A program made the position numbers and the translations under genes. Below, piece after piece: positions 31,519-41,092 of a stretch of 64,000 nt of DNA. The DNA lies in assembly GCF_010730575.1 (NCBI RefSeq), contig NZ_AP022614.1, positions 4,526,001 to 4,590,000 of the forward strand, in the 5' to 3' direction. The notes beneath the pieces are model-generated. The model ran no database searches, was not told the origin of the DNA, and worked only from the letters and a program-made list of their open reading frames with translations. Origin of the DNA: Mycobacterium parmense (GTDB taxonomy: Bacteria; Actinomycetota; Actinomycetes; Mycobacteriales; Mycobacteriaceae). How positions within the stretch are numbered: position 1 is the first letter of the stretch; each line of letters opens with the position of its first letter.

Positions 31519-33225
31519 CTAACTCGGCGAGACGACGACCGTTCGCGTGCTGTCGCCGGCGCGCCGCGTGACGCGCCGGGCATCCAGCTGCTCGAGCAGC
31601 GGCACCGCGACCCGGCGGGTGGTCCCGAGCGCGCGGCGCGCCTCGCTGACCGTGAACGGCTGCCGCAGCGTCGCCAGGACGGCGGCCGCGCGCTCGAACG
31701 CGCCGGGCCCCAGCACCACCCCGTCGGCGATCCGGGTCAGCCGCCCGGCGCGCACCGCCGCGGCCAGCTCGCGGGGCCCCAGCTTCAGCTCGGCCAACTC
31801 GTCGGCCTCCGGCGCTCGAAACGGCTCGGCGGCCAGCCACTCCTCGAGCGTGCGCAGGGCCTTGTCCACCCGCGCCGGCAGGTCCGCGCCCGGCACGCGC
31901 ACCACCCCGTCGGCAACCTGAAGGCCGGTGCCCTCGAGCAGCCCCGACACCAACTCCGCCGCGGGCAACCCCGCGCGCTGCCGCAACGTCTCCAGCGGCA
32001 TGCCCGCCGCGATGTCGTGATCGTCCGCCCAGCGCCGCACCGTGGCGGTCGCGGCCTCGCGCCGGGCGGCCCACCACTGCGGGTCCACCATCCAGTCGCC
32101 CACCCGGAGGCCGACGGGCGGCAGCCCCATGGCCCGCAGCTCGGCCACCGGGGCGCACTCGGGCGGGGGGACCCGGCCCGTCGCCAGCTCCGCGGCCCGC
32201 TCGCGAGCCGCGCCCCTGCGGCGCAACGCGGGCGGCCGGACGTCGAGCACCTCGATGCCGGCCGCGATCCGGTGCTCCCCGGGGTCGCGCAGCAGCCCGA
32301 CATCCCCGACCCGCAGCGGCAGCGGCGTGGCCAGGCGCAGCCGCGCCGCCGCCGTTCCCAGTTGACGGACCTGCGCCGGCACGGCCGCGGACCCGATGTG
32401 CAGGACGAGCCGGCGGTGCAGGGTGTCCGCAGAGCGCAGCGACACGTCGACCTCGGCGGTGTCCAGCCAGGCGCCCGGTGTCCGGACCGCGTCGCCGCGG
32501 CCGATGTCCCTGCGGTCGACACCGCGCAGGTTCAGCGCGACGCGCGCCACCGCGCCGAGCGCCGCCCGGTCGCGGCCCAGCGATTGCAGCCCGCGGACCG
32601 TGACGCGCCGGCCGGCGTGTTCCAGCTCGTCGCCCACCCGGATCGTGCCCGCCGCCAGGGTGCCGGTCACCACGGTGCCCGCACCCCGCACGGTGAAGCT
32701 CCGGTCGACCCACAGCCGCACGTCGGCGCCCGGGTCCGGGGCCGGGAGTCGGCCGGTCAGCGCCGACAGCTCCGTGCGCACCCGGTCCAGGTCGGTGCCG
32801 ATCGCGACGGGGGCGCCCGCGAGCGAGCTGGCGGCGAACCGCTCGGACACCTGGGCGACGGCCGGCCCGGGGTCGGCGAGGTCGGCCTTGCTGATGACCA
32901 CCAGGCCGTGGCGCACCCCGAGGGCGTCCAGGGCCGCCAGGTGCTCTTCGGACTGCGGCATCCAGCCCTCGGTGGCGGCGACGACGAACATCACCGCCGG
33001 GACCGGTCCGGCCCCGGCCAGCATGTTGGCCACGAAGCGCTGGTGGCCCGGGACGTCGACGAACGCCAACTGACGCCCGTCGACCTCGGTCCAGGCGAAG
33101 CCCAGGTCGATGGTCAGGCCGCGGCGTTGTTCCTCGGCCAGCCGGTCGGGCCACATGCCGGTGAGCCGGTGCAACAGGGTGGTCTTGCCGTGGTCGACGT
33201 GCCCGGCGGTGGCTAGGACGAACAC
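31519..33225 (-). CDS. selB: Selenocysteine-specific elongation factor
   Basis: Brings selenocysteyl-tRNA to UGA codons marked by a SECIS hairpin. 568 residues. GTPase motifs at the N-terminus: GHVDHGKTTL (G1), DVPGHQRFVANML (G3), VISKADL (G4). EF-Tu-like domains 2 and 3 follow (VDRSFTVRGAGTVVTGTL), then C-terminal winged helices (about 370-568) that bind the SECIS RNA, ending with ARRALGTTRRVAVPLLEQLDARRVTRRAGD. GTG 33225 overlaps selA by 13 bp. Confidence 0.95.
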   Translation of the reverse strand: MFVLATAGHVDHGKTTLLHRLTGMWPDRLAEEQRRGLTIDLGFAWTEVDGRQLAFVDVPGHQRFVANMLAGAGPVPAVMFVVAATEGWMPQSEEHLAALDALGVRHGLVVISKADLADPGPAVAQVSERFAASSLAGAPVAIGTDLDRVRTELSALTGRLPAPDPGADVRLWVDRSFTVRGAGTVVTGTLAAGTIRVGDELEHAGRRVTVRGLQSLGRDRAALGAVARVALNLRGVDRRDIGRGDAVRTPGAWLDTAEVDVSLRSADTLHRRLVLHIGSAAVPAQVRQLGTAAARLRLATPLPLRVGDVGLLRDPGEHRIAAGIEVLDVRPPALRRRGAARERAAELATGRVPPPECAPVAELRAMGLPPVGLRVGDWMVDPQWWAARREAATATVRRWADDHDIAAGMPLETLRQRAGLPAAELVSGLLEGTGLQVADGVVRVPGADLPARVDKALRTLEEWLAAEPFRAPEADELAELKLGPRELAAAVRAGRLTRIADGVVLGPGAFERAAAVLATLRQPFTVSEARRALGTTRRVAVPLLEQLDARRVTRRAGDSTRTVVVSPS

Positions 33226-34493
33226 GCCCGCACCGCCGCCACCAGCAGCTCGTCGTCCTCGGGCGCGACCGTGCGCAGATCCAGCAGGCAGCGGCCCGCC
33301 TCCAGCCGGCCGACGACCGGCGGGCTGCCCCTACGCAGCGCGGCGGCGTAGGGCTCGGGCAGGCTCACCCCGGCGCTGGGCAGTTCGACGCCCGGCGCCC
33401 CGCCGCCGCCGACGGCCGCGACGCAGTCCACCGCGACCGCGCCGGGCAGCGCCGCGGCGACGCGCTCGGCGCGGGCGCGCAGCTGCGCCACGTCGGCGGC
33501 CAGCGCCCGGGCCACCGGTGGTGGCGGCCCCACCAGGGTCGCCTCCAGCGCGGCCAGCGTCAGCTTGTCCACCCGTAGGGCGCGCGCCGCCGGGTGCCGG
33601 CGCAGCCGGTCGATCAGCGCGGCGTCGCCCAGCAGCAGGCCGGCCTGCGGGCCGCCGAGCAGCTTGTCACCGCTGGCGGTGACCAGGTCCGCGCCGGCGC
33701 GCAGCGCCGACGTCGCGTCCGGCTCGTCGGGCAGCGCCGGGTGCGGGGTCAGCAGCCCGGAGCCGATGTCCACCACGAGCGGGACGTCGAGACCCGCCAG
33801 CTCGGTGACGCTCACCGCCGAGGTGAACCCGCTGAGGCGGAAGTTCGACGGGTGCACCTTCAGCACGAAGCCGGTGTCGGGCCCGATCGCCTCGGCGTAG
33901 TCGCGCAGCGCGGTGCGGTTGGTGGTGCCGACCTCGCGCAGCCGCGCACCGGTGCACGCCAGCAGATCCGGGATCCGGAAGCCGTCACCGATTTCGACGA
34001 GTTCGCCCCGGCTGATCACGATCTCGCGGTCGGGCGCCAGCGTCAGCGCGGTCAGCAGCAGCGCGGCCGCGTTGTTGTTGACCACGTGCACGCCGCCGGC
34101 GGCCGGGACCGCGCGGGCCAGCGCCGCCAGCGCGCCCCGGCCCCGCCGCGCGCGCCGCCCGGTCTGCAGGTCGAACTCGACGTCCGTGGTGCCGGCCGCG
34201 GCGATCAACGCGTCGAGCGCTGCCCCCGACAGCGGCGCCCGGCCCAGGTTGGTGTGCACCACGACACCGGTGGCGTTGACGACGGGCCGCAGGCTCGACG
34301 CGGTGGCGGGCAGCGCGGCGACGGCGCATTCGGCGACCCGGTCGGGCTCGATCTCACCGGCGCGGGCCCGCTGCTGCGCGTCGGCGATCACGGCCTTCAC
34401 CAGCGCGCGGCCCAGCACGCGCTGCGCCTCGAGAAGGCGGGGATCGGCGAGCAGGGTGTCGGTGCCCGGCACCCGGCGGCGCGGGTCGCTCAT
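33213..34493 (-). CDS. selA: L-seryl-tRNA(Sec) selenium transferase
   Basis: PLP enzyme converting Ser-tRNA(Sec) to Sec-tRNA(Sec) with selenophosphate. 426 residues, near the family length. Seen: an N-terminal helical region, PVVNATGVVVHTNLGRAPL, VVNNNAAALLLTALTLA, the tRNA-discriminating domain, and the PLP-lysine region TASGDKLLGGPQAGLLLG. ATG 34493. It lies directly downstream of tRNA-Sec on the same strand and overlaps selB, forming a selC-selA-selB unit. Confidence 0.95.
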   Translation of the reverse strand: MSDPRRRVPGTDTLLADPRLLEAQRVLGRALVKAVIADAQQRARAGEIEPDRVAECAVAALPATASSLRPVVNATGVVVHTNLGRAPLSGAALDALIAAAGTTDVEFDLQTGRRARRGRGALAALARAVPAAGGVHVVNNNAAALLLTALTLAPDREIVISRGELVEIGDGFRIPDLLACTGARLREVGTTNRTALRDYAEAIGPDTGFVLKVHPSNFRLSGFTSAVSVTELAGLDVPLVVDIGSGLLTPHPALPDEPDATSALRAGADLVTASGDKLLGGPQAGLLLGDAALIDRLRRHPAARALRVDKLTLAALEATLVGPPPPVARALAADVAQLRARAERVAAALPGAVAVDCVAAVGGGGAPGVELPSAGVSLPEPYAAALRRGSPPVVGRLEAGRCLLDLRTVAPEDDELLVAAVRACSS

Positions 34494-34511
34494 GCCGCAC
34501 CCCAGGGAGCA

Positions 34512-34606
34512 TGGCGGAGGCGGACGGGAATCGAACCCGCCAGCGGCAGCGTCTGCCGTTCGACGGTTTTGAAGACCGCGCCGGTCACCAGACCGGACAC
34601 GCCTCC
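34512..34606 (-). tRNA. selC: tRNA-Sec (anticodon UCA)
   Basis: 95 nt, the size of bacterial tRNA-Sec. In minus sense: 5' GGAGGCG pairs with 3' CGCCTCC, then discriminator G and an encoded CCA. The anticodon loop is CTTCAAA with anticodon TCA on a GGTCTTCAAAACC stem-loop. A long variable arm and a T-arm (GCGGGTTCGATTCCCGT) are present. It lies between selA and the divergent selD. Confidence 0.93.
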
Positions 34607-34625
34607 CTGGACCATGCGGACAATT

Positions 34626-35627
34626 ATGGACGCCATGACCTATCGCCTCACCCAGTACGCCCACGGCGGCGGCTGCGCGTGCAAGATCCCGCCCGCCGAG
34701 CTCGAGGACGTCATCGGCGGTCTCGGGGTGGTCGCGCCGCGCGACCCGGCCGGGGAGCTGCTGGTGGGGCTGGACGGCGGTGACGACGCCGCGGTGGTGC
34801 GCCTCGAAAACGGCACGGCGCTGATCGCGACGACGGATTTCTTCACGCCGGTGGTGGACGACGCCTACGACTGGGGCCGGATCGCGGCCACCAACGCGCT
34901 GTCGGACGTGTACGCGATGGGCGGGCGCCCGGTGGTCGCGGTGAACCTGCTGGGCTGGCCGCGCGACGTGTTGCCGTTCGAGCTGGCGGCCGAGACGCTG
35001 CGCGGCGGGATGGACGTCTGCGCGCTGGCCGGCTGCCACCTGGCCGGCGGGCACAGCGTCGACGACCCGGAACCCAAATACGGGCTGGCGGTCACCGGGA
35101 TCGCGGACCCGAACCGGTTGCTGCGCAACAACTCCGGCAAGGCGGGTACGCCGCTGTCGCTGACCAAGCCGCTCGGGGTCGGCGTGCTGAACGCCAGGCA
35201 CAAGGCCACCGGCGAGCGCTTCGAGCAGGCGATCGAGGTGATGACCACCCTCAACGCCGCGGCGGCCGGCGCGGCGCTGGCGGCCGGCGTCGAATGTGCA
35301 ACGGACATCACGGGTTTCGGTCTGCTGGGACACCTGCACAAGCTGGCGCGGGCCAGCGGCGTCACGGCGGTGATCGAGTCGGCGGCGGTGCCCTACCTGG
35401 AGGGCGCGCGCGAGGCGCTGGCGGCCGGCTACGTCAGCGGCGGCACCCGGCGAAACCTCGACTGGGTCGCGCCGCACGCCGACCTGGCGCGGATCGGCGA
35501 GGACGACGCTTTGCTGCTCGCCGACGCGCAGACCTCGGGCGGCCTGCTGATCGCCGGGGAGATCCCCGGAGCGCCCGTCATCGGGGAGCTGACGGCGCGC
35601 CGCGAGCACACCATCGTGGTCCGCTGA
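34626..35627 (+). CDS. selD: Selenide, water dikinase
   Basis: Makes selenophosphate from selenide and ATP. 333 residues. The N-terminal catalytic loop is GGGCACKIPP. From ATG 34626 the key residues are Cys17 and Lys20, the same numbering as the E. coli enzyme, which supports this start over ATG 34614 or 34635. This form uses Cys rather than Sec. Further motifs: ATTDFFTPVVDDAYDWGRIAA in two parts, LAGGHSVDDPEPKYGLAV, and TDITGFGLLGHLHKLARAS. 38 bp upstream of the formate dehydrogenase gene. Confidence 0.95.
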   Translation: MDAMTYRLTQYAHGGGCACKIPPAELEDVIGGLGVVAPRDPAGELLVGLDGGDDAAVVRLENGTALIATTDFFTPVVDDAYDWGRIAATNALSDVYAMGGRPVVAVNLLGWPRDVLPFELAAETLRGGMDVCALAGCHLAGGHSVDDPEPKYGLAVTGIADPNRLLRNNSGKAGTPLSLTKPLGVGVLNARHKATGERFEQAIEVMTTLNAAAAGAALAAGVECATDITGFGLLGHLHKLARASGVTAVIESAAVPYLEGAREALAAGYVSGGTRRNLDWVAPHADLARIGEDDALLLADAQTSGGLLIAGEIPGAPVIGELTARREHTIVVR

Positions 35628-35665
35628 CCGGGTGCGGTATCGCGGTGACGCACTAGGGTGAGGGA

Positions 35666-38600
35666 ATGGCACTGCCGAAGATCTTCCTGGAATGGCCCGT
35701 CGTGCGTCAGTGGCGTTCACCGGACAAGCTCGGCCGCGGCTCGGCGGTGACCTCCAGGCACACCCGCGCCGTCACCCCGCGCACCACGACGGCCGACCGG
35801 GTCGTGCAGAGCATCTGCCCGTACTGCGCCGTGGGATGCGGTCAGCGCGTGTACGTCAAGGACGAGCGCGTCGTCCAGATCGAGGGCGACCCCGACTCCC
35901 CGATCTCGCGAGGCCGGCTGTGCCCCAAGGGTTCCGCGAGCGAACAACTGGTGAATTCGCCGGGCCGGCAGCACCACGTGCTCTACCGCGCGCCGCGGGC
36001 GACGCAGTGGCAGCCCCTCGAGCTGGACACCGCGATCGACATGATCGCCGACCGCTTCCTGGAGGCCCGCCGCAACAGCTGGCAGGACATCGACAAGAAG
36101 GGCAACCTGCTGCGCCGCACCATGGGCATCGCCGCGCTCGGCGGGGCCACGCTGGACAACGAGGAGAACTATCTCATCAAGAAGTTGTTCACGGCCGCGG
36201 GCGCCATCCAGATCGAGAACCAAGCCCGTATTTGACACTCCGCCACGGTTCCCGGTCTGGGAGCCTCCTTCGGGCGCGGCGGCGCCACCCAGTCACTGCA
36301 AGACATGGCCAATGCCGACTGCATCGTCATCCAGGGCTCCAACATGGCCGAGTGCCACCCGGTGGGATTCCAGTGGGTCGAGGAGGCCAGGGCGCGGGGC
36401 GCGCGGATCATCCACGTCGACCCGCGGTTCACCCGGACGTCGGCGGTGTCGGACCGGCACATCCCGATCCGGGCCGGGTCGGACGTGGTGCTGCTCGGCG
36501 CCCTGATCAACCACGTCCTTGCCAATGATCTCTGGTTCAAGGAGTACGTGGTCGCCTACACCAACGCCGCGACGCTGATCAACGAGGACTTCAGGGACGC
36601 CGAGGACCTCGGCGGTCTGTTCTCCGGCTTCGACCCGCAGACCGGCCAGTACGACACGTCGACGTGGGCCTACGAGGAGGAAGGCAACGGTCAGGTCGAG
36701 TCCGCCGGCGGCGGCCACACGCACGGTGCCACCGCCTCGGACAGCGCGGCCGGTCACCAGCAGGGCAGCGGAGGTCCGCCGCTCGCGCACGCCCGCGTGA
36801 AGCGCGACGAGACCCTGCAGCACCCGCGAACGGTCTTCCAGATCGTCAAGCGCCACTACGGCCGCTACACCCCGCAGATGGTCACCGAGGTGTGCGGCAT
36901 CAGCCGCGAGGACTTCGACTACCTCGCGCGCAGTATCGTCGAGAACTCCGGGCGCGAGCGCACCACCTGCTTCGCGTACGCCGTCGGATGGACGCAGCAC
37001 ACCCTCGGTGCCCAATTCATCCGCACCGCAACCATTCTGCAGCTCCTGCTGGGCAACGTCGGCCGGCCCGGCAGCGGCATCATGGCGCTGCGCGGACACG
37101 CCACCATCCAGGGCTCCACCGACATCCCCACGCTGTTCAACCTGCTGCCCGGGTACCTGCCGATGCCCAAGGCGGGCATGCACGACACGCTGGACGCCTA
37201 TCTCAATGCGGTCGGGTCGAAGAGACAGAAGGGCTTCTGGGCCAACGCCGACGCCTACACGGTCAGCCTGCTCAAGGCGTGGTGGGGCGAGGCGGCCACC
37301 GAGGACAACGACTGGGCGTACGACTACCTGCCGCGTCTGACCGGCCCGCACGGCACCTACCAGACCCTGATGGGAATGCTGGACGACGAGGTCCAGGGCT
37401 ACTTCCTGCTGGGCCAGAACCCCGCGGTCGGCTCGGCCCACGGCCGGTTGCAGCGGCTCGGCATGGCCCACCTCAAGTGGCTGGTGGTGCGCGATCTCAA
37501 CCTCATCGAGTCGGCCACCTGGTGGAAGGACGGGCCGGAGATCGCGTCGGGCGAACTGAAGACCGAGGAGATCGAGACCGAGGTGTTCTTCCTGCCGGCG
37601 GCCACCCACGTGGAGAAGGCCGGGTCGTTCACCCAGACCCAGCGGCTGGTGCAGTGGCGGCACAAGGCCGTCGAGCCGCCCGGTCAGTGCCAGAGCGAGT
37701 TGCAGTTCTTCTTCGAGCTGGGCAAGCGGATCCGGCAGCGGCTGGCCGGTTCGACCGACGAGCGCGACCGGCCGCTGCTGGACCTGACGTGGGACTACCC
37801 GACCGACGAGCACGGCGAGCCAGACGGCGAGGCCGTGCTGGCCGAGATCAACGGCTATCACCTCTCCAACACCGCCGGCCCGAACGCGCGAAAGCCGTTG
37901 TCGTCGTACACCGAGATGCGCGCCGACGGGTCGACCGCGGGCGGCTGCTGGATCTACACCGGCGTCTACGCCGGCGCCACCAACCAGGCCGCGCGCCGCG
38001 TTCCCCACGGGGGCCCGTCACCGAGCCAGCAGGAATGGGGCTGGGCGTGGCCCGCCGACCGCCGGATCCTCTACAACCGCGCCTCCGCCGACCCGGACGG
38101 CAAGCCGTGGAGCGAGCGCAAGCGCTACATCTGGTGGGACGACACCCAACAGCGTTGGGTCGGCTACGACGTGGCCGACTTCCCGGCCGACCGGGCGCCG
38201 GGCAGCCGGCCCGATCCCGACGTCGGCGGCCCCGACGCGCTCGCCGGCGACGACCCGTTCGTCATGCAGGCCGACGGCAAGGGCTGGCTGTTCGCTCCGA
38301 AGGGTGTCGTCGACGGGCCGCTGCCCACGCACTACGAGCCCCAGGAATCCCCGGTGGCCAACGCGCTGTATCCCCAGCAGCAGAATCCGGCGCGAATCAC
38401 GTTCCCGCGCAAGGACAATCTCAGCGCACCCAGCGCCGGTGAACCCGGGGCCGAGGTCTACCCCTACGTGTTCACCACCTACCGGCTCACCGAGCACCAC
38501 ACCGCCGGCGGGATGAGCCGGTGGCTGCCCTATCTCTCGGAGCTGCAGCCCGAGATGTTCTGCGAGGTGTCCAAGGAGCTGGCGGCCGAACGCGGACTCG

Positions 38601-38995
38601 AGCCCTACGGGTGGGCCACCATCGTCTCGCCGCGCGCGGCGATCGAAGCCCGCGTGCTGGTCACCGCGCGCCTGGCGCCGCTGGTGGTCGGCGGCCGCAC
38701 GGTGCACCAGATCGGCCTGCCGTATCACTGGGGCGTGGGGGGCGACGCGGTGGTCAGCGGGGACGCCGCCAACGACCTCCTCGGCATTACGCTCGACCCC
38801 AACGTGCAGATCCAGGAGTCCAAGGCCGGGTCCTGCGACATCCGGCCCGGGCGCCGCCCGCAGGGTGAGGAACTGCTGCGCCTGATCGCCGACTACCAAT
38901 CCCGTTCGGGCGCAACGGCCGAGACCGGCAACACACGACTGAGCGACGCCGTCTGGAAAGGGGGAGCCGATGGGGCTGCTGAGCGGTCCGAGTGA
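35666..38995 (+). CDS. Selenocysteine-containing formate dehydrogenase, catalytic molybdopterin subunit
   Basis: Oxidises formate to CO2 at a molybdenum/tungsten bis-MGD centre. The frame is interrupted once by TGA at 36233-36235, read as Sec190. The residues around it (NQARI-U-HSATVPGLG) align with the E. coli FdnG active site, and a SECIS-like hairpin follows. 1109 residues. The N-terminal 4Fe-4S site is Cys51, 54, 58, 86. Central motifs include MAECHPVGFQWVEEA and RTATILQLLLGNVGRPG; the MGD-binding C-terminus is also present. A Gly/His-rich insert (about 338-378, GGGHTHGATASDSAAGHQQG) is not in FdnG. No twin-arginine signal is seen, so it is probably cytoplasmic. Overlaps the FeS-subunit gene by 26 bp. 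Confidence 0.93.
36233..36265 (+). promoter_or_regulatory. Selenocysteine codon and bacterial SECIS element
   Basis: In-frame TGA (36233-36235), then 11 nt, then a 7-bp stem GGTTCCC (36247-36253) / GGGAGCC (36259-36265) closing a GGTCT loop. A GGUCU apical loop close behind UGA is the hallmark recognised by SelB in E. coli fdhF and fdnG. Confidence 0.88.
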
Positions 38996-39944
38996 CCCGG
39001 CCACCGACGCCGGCTGGGTCGACCCGAAGCCGCGCAAGGGGTTCTTCACCGACACCTCGATCTGCATCGGCTGCAAGGCGTGCGAGGTGGCCTGCAAGGA
39101 GTGGAACCGCAACCCGCGCGACGGCGACCTGGAGCTGCTGGGTTCGTCCTACGACAACACGGGCGCGTTGGGCGCCAGCACGTGGCGGCACGTGGCGTTC
39201 ATCGAGCAGGGCCGGGACCGGATCGCGCAGGCACGCGATTCCGGCCGCGCCCTGATCGATCTGGGGATGCCGGCGCTTCCCGGTGCCGGCGCGGGCGGCG
39301 AACCCGTCGCGCCGCCGCACACGCCGGAGTTCCGGTGGCTGATGTCCTCGGACGTGTGCAAGCACTGCACGCACGCCGGCTGCCTGGACGTCTGCCCGAC
39401 GGGTGCGTTGTTCCGCACCGAGTTCGGCACCGTCGTCGTGCAGGACGACGTCTGCAACGGCTGCGGCACCTGCGTGGCGGGCTGCCCGTTCGGGGTGGTC
39501 GAGCGCCGCAGCGACGGCACGTACGCGACGCCGGTGGACCGGCCCGGCCGGCCCGCCGAGAAGTTCGTCACGGGCGTCGCGCAGAAGTGCACCCTGTGCT
39601 ACGACCGGCTGGTCGAAGACCAGATCCCGGCCTGCGCCCAGACCTGCCCCACCACGTCGATCAAGTTCGGCGACCACGACGACCTGGTGGTCACGGCGCG
39701 GGAACGGGTCGCCGCCCTGCACGCGCAGGGCCTCACCGAGGCGCGCCTCTACGGCGCCAACGAGTTCGACGGCGTCGGGGGCACCGGTTCGGTCTTCCTG
39801 CTGCTCGACGAGCCGGAGGTGTACGGGCTGCCGCCGGACCCGCGGGTCTGCACGGCCGACCTGCCGCAGATGTTCAAGCGCGCGGGGGTGGCGGCGGCCG
39901 GGATGGTCGCCGCCGCCGCGCTGGCGTTCTGGAAGGGCCGGTAG
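38970..39944 (+). CDS. Formate dehydrogenase iron-sulfur subunit
   Basis: 324 residues. Four ferredoxin-type Cys clusters are visible: CIGCKACEVACKEW (about 32-45), CKHCTHAGCLDVCPTGAL, CNGCGTCVAGCPFGVV, and CTLCYDRL...CAQTCPTTSI, giving four 4Fe-4S centres as in FdnH/FdhB. A C-terminal hydrophobic segment (AAAGMVAAAALAFWKGR) may anchor it to the membrane. ATG 38970 lies inside the end of the catalytic-subunit gene. It passes electrons to the following NrfD-like subunit. Confidence 0.93.
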   Translation: MGLLSGPSDPATDAGWVDPKPRKGFFTDTSICIGCKACEVACKEWNRNPRDGDLELLGSSYDNTGALGASTWRHVAFIEQGRDRIAQARDSGRALIDLGMPALPGAGAGGEPVAPPHTPEFRWLMSSDVCKHCTHAGCLDVCPTGALFRTEFGTVVVQDDVCNGCGTCVAGCPFGVVERRSDGTYATPVDRPGRPAEKFVTGVAQKCTLCYDRLVEDQIPACAQTCPTTSIKFGDHDDLVVTARERVAALHAQGLTEARLYGANEFDGVGGTGSVFLLLDEPEVYGLPPDPRVCTADLPQMFKRAGVAAAGMVAAAALAFWKGR

Positions 39945-39948
39945 CCGG

Positions 39949-41037
39949 GTGAGCACCTCCGAATACGACAGCCTGCGCCCGCCCGAGCCCGAGGGCGGCC
40001 GGCGCCGCGGCCGCAGGCGGTCCGGCCGCCGGGGCGGCAGAAACGACGGCTCACGTGAGATGCCGATGGTCCCCGAGGCCGAGTTCAGCTCCTATTACGG
40101 GCGTCCGGTGATCAAGCCCCCACCGTGGGAGGCCGAGGTGGGCGCCTACCTGTTCCTGGGCGGCGTGGCGGGCGGCTCCGGTCTGCTGGCCGCCGGCGCG
40201 CAGCTCACCGGTCGGGAGGCATTGCGCCGCAACACCCGCCTGACCGGGTTCGTGGCGGTGCTGCTGAGCCTGGCCGCCCTGGTCAAGGACCTGGGCCGGC
40301 CGGAGCGCTTCCTGAACATGCTGCGCACATTCAAGCCGACGTCGCCGATGAACCTGGGCTCCTGGATCCTGAGCGCCTACAGCGCCGGCCTGTCGGTCGC
40401 CGCCGCCTCGGAGATCGACCGGATGACCGGCAGCCGGCTCCCGTTGGGCCCGTTGCGCCCGGTCCTGCGCGGCGTGGAGGGCCCGGCCGGGCTGGAGGCC
40501 GCGGTGCTCGCGGCGCCGCTGGCCGTCTACACCGCGGTGCTGCTGGCCGACACCGCCATCCCGACCTGGAACGCCGCCCACGAGGACCTGCCGTTCGTGT
40601 TCGTCAGCTCGGCGAGCCTGGCGGCGTCGGGGCTGGCGATGGTCACCACGCCGGTGGCCGAGGCGGGCCCGGCCCGCGTGCTGGCCGTCCTGGGCGTGCT
40701 GGGTGACCTGGTGGCGACGAGGGTGATGGAACGGCGGATGGACCCGGTGGCCGCCGAACCGCTCCATCACGGCCGCCCGGGCCACATGCTGCGCTACAGC
40801 GAACGACTGGTGATCGCCGGCGGGCTGGGGACGCTGCTCGGCGGTCGCAACCGCGGGGTCGCGGTGGTGTCCGGCCTGGCGCTGGCGACGGCGTCGGCCC
40901 TGACCCGGTTCGGCGTGTTCGAGGCGGGTAAGGAATCGGCCCGCCACCCGCGTTACACGATCGAGCCGCAGAAGCGCAGGCTCGCGGCCCGCCGGTCGGC
41001 CGGCATCACCGGCGACTCGATCACCACCGCGGGCTGA
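39949..41037 (+). CDS. NrfD/PsrC-type membrane subunit of the formate dehydrogenase
   Basis: 362 residues. An Arg/Gly-rich cytoplasmic N-terminus ([16 protein letters not shown]), then GRPVIKPPPWEAEVGAYLFLGGVAGG, the usual NrfD opening, and about eight hydrophobic helices. KDLGRPERFLNMLRTFKPTSPMNLGSW, spread over the first helices, is the NrfD-family signature. NrfD subunits hand electrons to the quinone pool without haem b. GTG 39949 is 4 bp after the FeS-subunit stop. Confidence 0.88.
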   Translation: MSTSEYDSLRPPEPEGGRRRGRRRSGRRGGRNDGSREMPMVPEAEFSSYYGRPVIKPPPWEAEVGAYLFLGGVAGGSGLLAAGAQLTGREALRRNTRLTGFVAVLLSLAALVKDLGRPERFLNMLRTFKPTSPMNLGSWILSAYSAGLSVAAASEIDRMTGSRLPLGPLRPVLRGVEGPAGLEAAVLAAPLAVYTAVLLADTAIPTWNAAHEDLPFVFVSSASLAASGLAMVTTPVAEAGPARVLAVLGVLGDLVATRVMERRMDPVAAEPLHHGRPGHMLRYSERLVIAGGLGTLLGGRNRGVAVVSGLALATASALTRFGVFEAGKESARHPRYTIEPQKRRLAARRSAGITGDSITTAG

Positions 41038-41092
41038 GCCCCTTACGGGGTCGCCCGTTTTGCACCGCCCGCACCAGGGTACGTATGCGCCT

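Noticed and set aside
34512..34606. Prophage or island attachment site at tRNA-Sec or tRNA-Pro
   Set aside because: No integrase, no duplicated tRNA 3' end and no transposase was seen in the window.
33213..35720. 835-codon minus-strand frame extending selA across tRNA-Sec and selD
   Set aside because: The part upstream of ATG 34493 is antisense to selD and crosses a tRNA gene; only the selA portion shows family motifs.
36233..36235. Formate dehydrogenase as two separate genes or a nonsense pseudogene
   Set aside because: The TGA falls exactly at the active-site Sec position, both halves are in one frame, a SECIS hairpin follows, and the full Sec machinery is adjacent.
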